In this document: in pieces, positions 35,875-45,604 of the stretch | Layout of the letters: each line of letters starts with the position of its first letter | Numbering within the stretch: position 1 is the stretch's first letter | Assembly (NCBI GenBank): GCA_035772785.1 | Contig: JAOCPU010000068.1 | Span: 1 to 64,000, forward strand | Direction of reading: 5' to 3' | Length of the DNA stretch: 64,000 nt | From: Phlebiopsis flavidoalba | Lineage: Eukaryota; Basidiomycota; Agaricomycetes; Polyporales; Phanerochaetaceae | Made by a program: the position numbers and the translations under genes | Notes under the pieces: generated by a model | The model's input: only the letters and a program-made list of their open reading frames with translations | Database searches by the model: none | What the model was told of the DNA's origin: nothing

Positions 35875-36048
35875 TCATACGAGTCCTGCGTTTAATTCGC
35901 TGTGGGTGGGAGCTTCTGAACGGATGAGGCTCGTGAGCGAGAAGCGCTCTCGGCCGATGCCGGCGCCACCCCGGTGCTGCTGCGCGATATGGCCCGGCAC
36001 GAGCTTGTTTGGACGCGTCGAATCCTTTTGATGGGGAGGTTTGAGCAT
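35875..36048 (-). CDS. Short hypothetical ORF, 57 residues
   Basis: Reads MLKPPHQKDSTRPNKLVPGH and continues AQQHRGGAGIGRERFSLTS to a TGA stop. It has GC-rich third positions like the neighbouring genes and sits between the 5' end of one GMC gene and the 3' end of the other. No family is recognised; it may be a lone exon or chance. Confidence 0.3.
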   Translation of the reverse strand: MLKPPHQKDSTRPNKLVPGHIAQQHRGGAGIGRERFSLTSLIRSEAPTHSELNAGLV

Positions 36049-36363
36049 CGCGAGGGGAAGGTGTAATTGTTGTCACAGGGTTTAAATTTGTAGATTCGTC
36101 GATATGGGTCGGCCCACTTCAGACAGAGCGTGGGACTGTGATCAGGTAGAGAGCTTAGATGCGCAAGCATCTGGTCAATCATCATCATCGTCATTCTAAA
36201 TAATCCCTAACTAAAATTACATATATGACATACATCCAGCTTCTACCCGTGAGTAGGCCAATTAGTCAAAACTACATGCACGTGAAGATAATTGTAAGTC
36301 ATTAAAAAAGGTTCACCTACACACGAGAAGCGAGATAACGAGTGCAAAAAAGAGTAAAAGCGA

Positions 36364-38752
36364 TTACTTGAGGTACCTAAGTGTCTTGATGAGCTGGGAG
36401 GCCCGTTCCGCAACGATGTACACGAGGTGCAATCGGTGTGGCCGCAGGGATCGAAGGCTGAATGCAGTCCCTCTCGTCAGCACTGCATTGTACTCGGTAG
36501 TGAGAGGTAACTCACGAAGACCGACGCGTCCACAATCCGCATCTCCAGACCACACGCCTTTGACCATCGAGCCAAACTCCGGTCGACGATCGGTATTCGA
36601 CGCCGAAAACTTCGCGCCGCGGGTGCGACATGCGCGCGGAGCTCGTCGCCTGTGCCAGATCGTGACGACGCTCTCGAAGGATCGCCGCCGCGAGCTCCTC
36701 GTCGCTCTCATCCGCGGCGCCTCCATCACGCCGAAGCGGCCGACGATAAAGTCCTGCCACGCAGCGCGGCGGCGGCGAAGCGCCGGCGCGCGCCTTGACG
36801 GCCCTCGAGGCATCGCGAAGCGGTCGAATTCGGTCGAGAGGAGTTGGGTTCGAGAGCGGGAACGTGAACGGGTCCGAGGAGGGCGAGTTTGACGGTGCCG
36901 ACTGCGAGGGTTGCGATGTCATCAGTCAGAAGGAACACAATGTCTGGAGAAGCAGGATACTGACGGGAGGTGGGCGTGACGATCGCTGTGGTGGATGGTC
37001 ACAAAAGTGTCCGGTGGCAGGCACTGAGTGCCACGTCTGGCGCAAAGCCGTTCTGCAGGAAGCCATCAGCATTACATCCCCAAAATTTAATGGGATCCAC
37101 ACGCACGGTCCAGACGAGCTCGTAGTGGCCGGACCCAGGTCCCGCGGACGGGTCTCGAGACGTTCTTGAAGATGGACGCGTTCGCGGGAGGCGGATGAAG
37201 CCGACGCCCGTCGCGGGCGGGGTCCGTGAACGGCCCTGGTGTGGTTGACCGTCCACTGCTGCTGCAGCGTCCGTCTGGAAGAGCGCGGGGTTGCGGATCA
37301 GGGTCGTCAGTCGTGTTTTCGTCGCGCTGACGGTCCCAGTAGTTGGGACAGGCGATCGGGTGGTCCTGCATGTGCTCGCCGACGTCGGGTAGATTGACGG
37401 TCGACTTGATGCCCAACTTTCGTGAGTTCAGTCTTGTTCCCGATGCCCGAGAGCTGCAGAATTTGTGGTGTGTTGAGCGTGCCCGCGGAAAGGATGACCT
37501 CGTTCTTCGCGGTCACGGTCGAGCGCTTAGCTGGGAACGCTGTGACAGATGATGTCATGCCGGACAGATTTGAAGAACTCACCATTTGCACTCAGGGAGT
37601 GGGGAGCAAATTCGACCGTCTTGAAAGATGGCTTGCCGTTGACATGTCCAGTCTGCACCAGTCTTGTGACCGTGTTTCTCGATAAGAACATGAAGAATTT
37701 GGGACGCTTTCAACGCCGGCTGAAGGTACGCGACCGCATAGCTACTCCGCTGGCCACCTCCGACGGTAGCCTGGATAAGAGCTGATAAAGTTCGTGAGCC
37801 TATAAAATATCTAAAAGTGATGGAAGAGAAGGGCCGTACCAACTCCTGTCGAGTCACTCCGACTGGAAGTCGGGGTTGAGCGGGAACTCCTCAGAGGCCT
37901 CTCGCAGTGTTCACGATACGATCGTCGAGTACACTTGGGAAGCCTCGGAAGACTGATTTCAACAGGCCCGTTTCCGTGGTCCGCCGGTATGAATTGGCCT
38001 GTGACATTATGTCCGTCCGAACGACAAGCGGGGGAACCATCCTAGAATTCTATGTATACCAGTGAGCATGATGATGGGCTCGTGTATCTGAAACGCGAAC
38101 ATGCCTTGAAATAGAATTGGGACACGTTCTTCCACGCCCAACCTTCGTCGCCCGTGAGGTTAGCCCATCGGTCGTACTCGGCATTGGATCCACGGGTGTA
38201 CACCATGAAGTCTAGGAACGCGAGTGTCAGCAGGGGACGTGTGGCGCAGAAACAACAGCAAATTATGTGCATACTCAGGGAGCTGCTGCCTCCCAAGACG
38301 CGTCCGCGAGAGTATGGCAGCACACGTCCGTTCAGCGCAGCCTGCGGCGTGGTAGTGTAATTCCACGTGACAGAAGAGTTTGGCAAGTTGAGACCTGCCA
38401 ACCCGGGCGCCGCCACCGTATCGACGCCGGCATTGCTGCAGACAGAAACAGTCAGATGCTTGCACTGCAACTCAGACATAATCAGAGGCACGAACTTTAT
38501 GCCTGCCTCAATGACGAGCACCGAGCATTTGGGATCCTCGGTCAGTCGACTCTGGCGACAACGTTGCCCGCAGACCCAGCTAGAGCAGAGGCGTCAGCAT
38601 TTAGCAATTCAAGGGCCAACAAAGATAGGCTTGCCCCCGATTATCACGAAGTCGAAGGTAGTTGTTGGCAGCTGCTTCACGTCTGCGTACAGCGCCGCAT
38701 TGGCGAAGCGGGCAGCACAAAGAGCTGCGACGACGAGGCCTGCACCGAACAT
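36364..38752 (-). CDS. Secreted aryl-alcohol oxidase-like GMC oxidoreductase (AA3_2)
   Basis: Start MFGAGLVVAALCAARFANAA (38752), a signal peptide, followed by KQLPTTTFDFVIIGG and, after an intron, AGSAGNVVA and RLTEDPKCSVLVIEAG. Then WNYTTTPQAALNGRVLPYSR and GRVLGGSSS (38.3 kb, GMC signature 1), FMVYTRGSNAEYDRWANLTG, NGPVEISLRGFPSVLDDRIV, ATVGGGQRSSYAVAYLQPAL, EVILSAGTLNTPQILQLSGI (37.45 kb, signature 2), NLPDVGEHMQDHP, ANASIFKNVS, DFIVGRFGVMEAP, SVVTIWHATSSARMS and RIVDASVF. The end is IPAAHT with VYIVAERASQLIKTL. The histidine in IPAAHT is the usual catalytic base. Aryl-alcohol oxidases turn aromatic alcohols to aldehydes outside the cell and release H2O2 for ligninolytic peroxidases. Short introns and indels break the frame. 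Confidence 0.92.
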
Positions 38753-40113
38753 GCCCGAGACTGAACGAAAGGATTAGTGTGAGGCAGGATCCTGAGGCTC
38801 TTCAGAACGTCGTCTTGCCGCACCTATTTGTACGCTGGCGGACGAGCCATTTCATCGGCCATCAAGCTGGTCTCCAGCGTGTCACTTTTGTGATGCGTGA
38901 GAAGAGCGACACTGCTAAGGGTGCGCCGGAGGAGCACTTCCGTGCCTGTGTGGCCTGGACAACAGCCGTGGAGATGGCTGATGCATCATGCCAGATTGTG
39001 CACTCTGTCAGCGGCCTGCAGAAGATCTGCGCGGGGAGCATATGTAAGTGTGCAGAGAAAGGTCTAGGTTGTGCACCCGGGGCAACTCGGCCCAGGAGTG
39101 CTTGATCAGCGCGGGAGCGAACCCCTTAAAACGCAATTAACTTGCTCCATTTGTCTAGACTTTGGCTACGCGGTTGCTAGTGGTAAGTACTATGGCTTTG
39201 AGAGGATGTGGCGGGTGCGTACCGGCGCAGCTGCGCGTGAAAGCGACGATACAAGCAAGGTTCAGTATCGTGAGGAGTGGCCAGGGACGCTGCGGTCTGC
39301 TGCTGATGGACATGGGAGAAGGATCGGGCAGGGGGGACTGCCAGTGACCCGGGCTTGGAGGGCTTCCTTCGCACGAGAATTACGTACCGCACTGAGCAAT
39401 AGCGACCATTGCGTATGAATGATGTGGCTATGGTCTGCTCCAGGGCGAATTAAAGCACTTGACACGGCAGATGTGTGCCTTTCCGCCAGCGTCCGAGACT
39501 GAATTTGCGGGCCCAGAGAGGAACCTGACGGCTCGCGTTCCGCGGTAGCACCTGTCTCTCACCTTCGGGAAAAATCTCAGGAATGTCTGCTCAGCAACCG
39601 TGTCCGCCCTGGACGGTCCTATGGATGATATGAGAGAAGAGTTCAAATGGACAGATTCATGATGTTGTCTCTGCAGAAGGTCATGAATGTGCAGCAGCGT
39701 TCGCATGCTTGCTGGCACATGGAACGAGAGCAAGTCGAAAATGACGCGCGCGGGGGCGCGGAACGGCAGGAGCGGCGCATGTCGGCGCTGATGTCGGAGT
39801 TTATCTGAGCTCGTATGTCACCCGCCACAATGCCACCGGGCGCGGGCAATGTCTCGCCGAGGTCCGAAACCACCATCATTGCAAACGACGCCAGCTGGTG
39901 AACTGTGGCCAGCTGGCCTATCACGATGGAAGTTACACTCCGGCCTTGTACCAAATGTACTCACACATTCTCAGCGACTACACAGACTTACTTCGTTCCG
40001 TGGTTATAGGAACATCTTGGTCATGGAGCTCTTCTATAGAAGCTCTGGGGCTTCAAATGGAGTCTACTGAGGCCTAATACCCTCAGCTTCCCACCGCTGC
40101 GCCGCTTCGAACC
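38753..40113. other. Divergent intergenic region between aryl-alcohol oxidase and NRPS-like gene
   Basis: About 1.36 kb lies between two divergent genes. Some minus-strand pieces look protein-like (LLPFRAPARVIFDLLSFHVP near 39.7 kb; MMVVSDLGETLPAPGGIVAG near 39.85 kb), but they do not join into a family I recognise. Either a broken, unidentified gene lies here or the region is simply regulatory. Confidence 0.45.
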
Positions 40114-43100
40114 ATGGCGTCCCTCCTATGCCCTCTAGATGGATCGCTGTCTCGTCTCTTCTCGATTTTGTCGACTTTCACGCGCGAACACAATTCTGAC
40201 CTGCCATGGCTCGTATATCCTTCTGTGAAACGCAAAGGAAGAGCTCTCTTCCATCAACATTCTCGGCCATGGCCAGAGCGAGCCACCGCATCGCCCATGG
40301 GGCTTTGCGACCCGGCAGATGCGGTCCAGAAGGGCGGATTCTGGCCATCTTGCTGCAGACAGATACCGCCATCTACGTCGCAGTTATGCTTGGAATCATC
40401 CGAGCAGGGTACATTGTGAGACACAACACGACGATCATACGTGCGAATTTACTCAACAACAGGATCTAGCCGTATCCCATGTCGCCTCGCAACTCAGTCC
40501 AGGGTGTTCGTCACATGCTCAACACGACGGGAAGCAGACGTATCTTGTGTCCCAGAAGTCTACTGCGCTTCTTTCAACACAGGTGCAATCGGAGATGAAA
40601 TCTGCTGGGACGAACGTCGAAGTCGAGGATCTATCACAGTTCGATGATATTATCCTAGATTTGCTCGGACAGAAGCCTTCACTTGCACTCTCCCGAGGGA
40701 GAGATACCCTGCAAGCCCGAAGCAGTTTGGAATAGATGACCCTCTGTCATACTTGCATTCTTCTGGCTCTACAGGCCCACCGAAGTCGGTCCCATTTCCG
40801 AATCACCAAGTTCTGCAGAATTTACGACGCCGTATGTGCTTTCAATTTCCGTGTGTCACATTCTGCTAAGCGGCACTCCTAGATTTGTTTGGCACGAAAC
40901 GACGCGCCATGCGCTTCGGAGCGATGGGATTACCAACTTTCCACTCCATGGGCTTGCTTCTGCAGATGTTCTTCCCTCTTTGCAGCTCCCAGGCTGTGGC
41001 AGTCTTTACGCCGCAATACCCGGAACCCCCGATTGTCCCAACCCCAGTTTAATCTTTATGAAGTGGCCAAGTTGAAACGCGTAGCGAAGGGGTAATTGCG
41101 CCGGACGTCAACGCCCTCGTTTGTCGAGGTACGTCGCGCTATCCATCAATAGCATTTCTCCTGTCCACATGCTCAACGCGTGAAGGTGTGGTCACACTCC
41201 CCAGACGAGGCGGAAACGTCGTCGACTTCCTCAAGACCCTCAAAGTCGTCGTAGGTTACACTACCACACTTTCCGTACATTCATGACATCCACCCAGGTC
41301 TTCGGCGGAGGCCCGCTCTCACTGACGATCGGAGACAAGCTCGCAGCAGCCGGCGTCCCCTTGTACAGCGGCTACGGTGGGTCCGAGTTCGGCAGTCCGA
41401 CTCAGTCGTGGGACGAGCTTCCCGAGGATGAGCTGCGGCACAACCGTGATTGGTCCTATCTTCGATTCTCCAAATCACCGCGGACTTTGGAGATGGTGCC
41501 GCAAGGAGATGGGGCATTCGAGTTGGTGATTCACGTGAGAGAGTTCGACCTGTCCCTCAAAAAATAGTTCTGACCGCTCGCGCTCCTAGAATACTGATGA
41601 GTCCGTACAATGTCCGGTGTCCGAATATACCCGGCGGCTGTTCAACTGCCGACTTGTTCGAGCGACACCCTACTCGGAAGGATTTGTGGAGACTGTGAGT
41701 GACTTCACATTTTAAACGCAATGATTCTTGACCTAAATCACGAGGTATAGTGTCGGTCGGAAAGACGATGTCATCACTTTGAGCAGCGGTAAGTGCATTA
41801 ATGGACTTCGAAATTCCAGGATCTCAACCATCACACAGGCGAGAAGATAGTACCCCATTGCACAGGAAGGCCGTGTCAATGCCTCCCCAATGGTCTCGGG
41901 GTGTGTCATGTTCGGAAGAGAGCAGGGGCGCAGGCCGGTATTCTTGTCGAGGTGAAAGCTGCACACGTCTTCGACCACTCATGAGACGCTGCCGAATTTG
42001 AAGCCTTCCGCAAAAAGCTGTGGTGCGTAGTTTGAAGACAATTTTGGTAGGAGCGAATACCGACTATTACCAGGCCCGCTGTAGAGCAGGCAAACGCTGC
42101 CCCGCCCCTGCCTACGCCAAGATTTATAAGGACATGATCATCGTCACGGATCCTTCAAGACCTCTACCACGCTCTGCAAAGAACACGATCATTAGAAAGC
42201 AAGCGCTCTCATTGTACGTGAAGGAAATAGATGATCTGTGTGGTAACATTTCGGCTCCTCGGTATGGCGTGCTGACTTGTCGACGAAGGTACTGTGAAGT
42301 CAAAGACGCTACCGAGGATATCGTCATTTCTCCACCGGAAAGCTGGAGCGTCGTCCATCTTCGAACGTGGCTCCTCGACCAAGTCGCATCCCTCACTGGC
42401 AACCAGTCGCTCTCATCGACCATCAACCTCTTCCACCAGGGTCTGGACAGGTAATTCTAATACCGCTCACCCATGACCCATAGCTGGATGAATCAGCATG
42501 CCACCTTACAGTCTGAGCGCTACTTTCTTGCGAAACCACATCGCGAATGTATTGCGCTCTTCGGGGATCCCGGCCTTAGAAAAGGACCGCACACACCCTT
42601 TCCTCTAACTTCGTCTTCGAGCATATGACGATCAATGCCCTTGCGAACTCCCTTTCTGCATTCTCAACCTCGACCAACGGTGTCCATCCCTCTTCTGTCA
42701 ATGGACATGCTTTCCCCACTAGACGAGATCAATTCTTTTATCCACGAGTTCAGTCACGAAATACCCCGTCCGAAATACTCGCGAGGAGACTCGAAACCTG
42801 GAACCGTCGGTCGTGCTCTTGACAGGCTCAACAGGATAAGCATCCGGCTCTCATATCCTTGCCTTCTTGCTGGCAGGATAAGAAAGCGGAGTCCGCTCGC
42901 GTGTATGCCTTGAAAAAACAGACCGTCCGAGGGACCCACGTTCTCGACAGAGAGAGGCCTTTGAGAAGCGGGGCCTGCCGTCCGAGCTGCTCCAAGACAA
43001 AAAGCTGGTCTCATTGATGGGCGACGTAAACCAAATGTGGTTCGGCTTGATCAATGTCGCAGTACGACTGACGTAAAGTTTCACCTCTCAACAACCCGTG

Positions 43101-44254
43101 GCATGCTGGCTTCATGCCATGCCTCAGATTTTGGACCGTGTGACCCACATCGTCATAGCAACGGCCTGTCGCCAGTTAATTTTTAACCTGCCGCTGGTAG
43201 CCTTCAAAGAACAAACTTTGCAGGAGTCAGAAAATTGATCGATATCTGTGCCTCGTCGAGTCGGCCTATTCGGCTACTCCAGACCTCTTCCATCGGTGTC
43301 ACGAATGGCTGGGACCCGTTGTCGGGTCCTGCCCCAGAGCATCACCTCGATACCCTGATGCTCAACAAATCGATAATAAATGGCTACCGCGCATCTAAAC
43401 ACATTCTCGAACATGTACGTGTGCCGTGCTTGCCTCGTACAACGTTGTTGACTTGCTTTAGATCTGCCATACAGCATCATCTCATGGTATTCCTGTCACA
43501 ACTGTGCGTATGGGACATGGCATTTCTGTGGGACCCGAGGGCAACTGGCGCGCATGGGGAACCACTGAATGGGTTCCCCTGATTATGCTGAAGTCTAGCA
43601 TAGCCCTGGGCTGCTTTCCCCAGGATGTCAGGGGTACGTTTGTTCTCCTACTGCGCCAGCTTCGGTTGCTGACTCTAGCTTTCACATCGTCAGACTGTTG
43701 CATGGGTCCCTCTGGACGCGATTGGTCAGGCATACGTCGATTGGGTTGTGTCTGATGACGAGCTGCCCGAATTTGTCAACGTCACGCATCCGCATCCGAC
43801 TCGCTGGGACGTCATAATCCGCGGCGTCTTTGACGAGCTTGGGACATCGCTACCTCTCGTGCCCTTGGACGAATGGGTGCGCATGAAGTTGGAGCGGCGT
43901 GCGCACGACAGCAGCTTGGACAGATGACAGAGATTGTCAGTTAGCTTTCTCATTCTGATGATCTTCCGCTCATGACGATTCTACAGCCTGCCTATCAAAT
44001 CATAGATTTCTTCCGCAATATGGCATCTACGGCCAGTAGTGACAGAGAGTCGGATGTCACAAGGAAAACTCAAGTGGCGTCACTTACAGCACCATAGCTT
44101 TGCAGCACTCCAGCCCAACTATGCGCCAGCTGGGACTCATCTCAGAGGAACATTCACGAATGTGGGTTAGATTTTGGAGAGCAAACGGGCTTCATATAAT
44201 ATACACGAGTGTATCGACTGCTGAAATAGCAAATTGTGCTGATCTGTATCAGTA
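40114..44254 (+). CDS. NRPS-like adenylation-thiolation-reductase enzyme (carboxylate reductase type)
   Basis: Start MASLLCPLDGSLSRL at 40114. Adenylation domain: HNSDLPWLVYPS, LAILLQTDTAIYVAVMLGII, YLHSSGSTGPPKSVPF (A3 core, 40.75-40.80 kb), PLYSGYGGSEFGSPTQS (41.36-41.40 kb), GRKDDVITLSSG, then an intron and EKIVPL (A8 core). Thiolation domain: HQGLD, intron (42.45-42.51 kb), SLSATFLRNHIANVL, where the first serine would carry the phosphopantetheine arm. Reductase domain: SVVLLTGSTG near 42.82 kb (NAD(P) binding), RGLPSELLQDKKLVSLMGDV, SRPIRLLQTSSIGVTNGWD, GYRASKHILEH (Tyr-x3-Lys pair, 43.38 kb), WVPLDAIGQAYVDWVVSDDE and a C-terminal MWVRFWRANGLH. This architecture reduces an adenylated acid to its aldehyde. 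The substrate cannot be read from the sequence; aryl acids are a common choice. Many frame breaks. Confidence 0.9.
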
Positions 44255-44305
44255 GAATCTTGCATAGACTTGTGAATGCTCCCCCCAAGAATATAAGATT
44301 GAATT

Positions 44306-45199
44306 TTATGCGAGAGGAGGCGACTTCAGCACAGGATCCTCCACACTTCTCGATGACCCTAGTGGGCTGTAGCATGTTTTCCTGATGAATCGACCGTCTG
44401 CCAAAATTCACAGTCAGACAACTCAATGAGCACAGAAAAGCTTAAATGAGATACTGGCTTGGTGCATCGTTCTCGGTTGCCCTCCAGACCGCCTTCTTCC
44501 AGGTCCTTAGCTACGCCGCTTTTGACGTGTCTTGCAACCAGTCTTTGTTTGGGCCTCTTCCTCTCCTAACTCTACCCACCACCGCTCATCAAGTGCCTGA
44601 GCGGCCTGTGCCCATGGCCCTAAATCCCGAGGAACGTTGTAGAGACCCCTCGATGATCACAAGTCTGTGATGTGGATGGATCGCAACGGGCGCGCGGAGT
44701 AGGATCTTTAAGTTCATGAGAGAAAGACGGTGCATAAACGACGGAGCTGTCTTCCATGGATGTCGCAGCGGGTGAGTGTAGACAGCGGCAACGCGCAACT
44801 CCCTGACGAACTCGACGTACGACTCGCCGTCAAACGTCCAGTGCGCCCCACGCCTGTCGTGCGCCAGCTTTGCATCTGGGAATGCATCGAGCTGCATACC
44901 CTAGTAAGGTGCCAGCCGTCCAGCCCGACCAACGCCGCGATGTCCGCTGCCGATTCTGACAGTCGTAACAGCGCGTTTGCATGGTGGAACGAGCATCTGT
45001 GCCAGCGTCGATTTGCCGGAGGCTGGGACCCCGGCGATGCCAACGATGAGCCGCCTATCGGCTGGTATCCTAGATATCAGACATACAACACAGTTTATTG
45101 CGATGAGTCAGTGCGTCAAAAGGCGGTTAGATGGTGTTCACCGACGTTGATAATCTGTCTACCAGGAATGCGCCAGTTCAGAGGCGCTATTTGCTCCAT
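44306..45199 (-). CDS. P-loop kinase of the uridine kinase/phosphoribulokinase type
   Basis: Probable start MEQIA at 45199, then, after an intron, IPADRRLIVGIAGVPASGKS with TLAQML (Walker A GVPASGKS near 45.03 kb). Next QLDAFPDAKLAHDRRGAHWT and FDGESYVEFVRELR (44.8-44.9 kb), HPHHRLVIIEG near 44.68 kb (Walker B-like strand), and GRRSIHQENMLQPTRVIE near 44.39 kb. It ends VEDPVLKSPPLA with a stop at 44306. The order fits the small fungal nucleoside/carbohydrate kinase-like P-loop proteins (yeast Yfh7 group). The substrate is unknown. It converges on the NRPS-like gene with only about 50 bases between stops. Confidence 0.82.
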
Positions 45200-45604
45200 T
45201 GTTTTTGGTAACGAGGTTGCAACGATTTGTAATCCTTTTCGGCTACTCTGGTGTATATATGAAGTCTACTGTGATCGGTTCTGGTCACAAAATGGCTGAT
45301 GCGGGACGCTTGAAACCTTGCGCTCGGGCTCGCTCTGTGCAATGCGCAGTGCGCTAAACGCCACACTGCTGTGCGTAATGGGCTGTAATGGGCGCTTCGT
45401 CAAGGATGTACCTGATTGCCGCGGGACGGTGTGCGCGCTGAATGATTCCCTGCATCCTGCGCAGAGAGAAGTGCTATTGCCTGTTCACCACCACCACCAC
45501 CACCACCGCGACCAATTTCATTTCGATCAACGTCGCCTACTCTGTCATTTTCGCCAAAGACTAACATTGCTGTATTCTATCTCATACTTCTGCTTTTGTT
45601 CCAG
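45200..45604. other. Divergent 5' region of kinase and hydrolase genes
   Basis: Contains a (CAC)n run at about 45.49-45.51 kb that would read as a histidine tract in one frame, but it lies upstream of the hydrolase start and looks like transcript leader. Confidence 0.5.
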
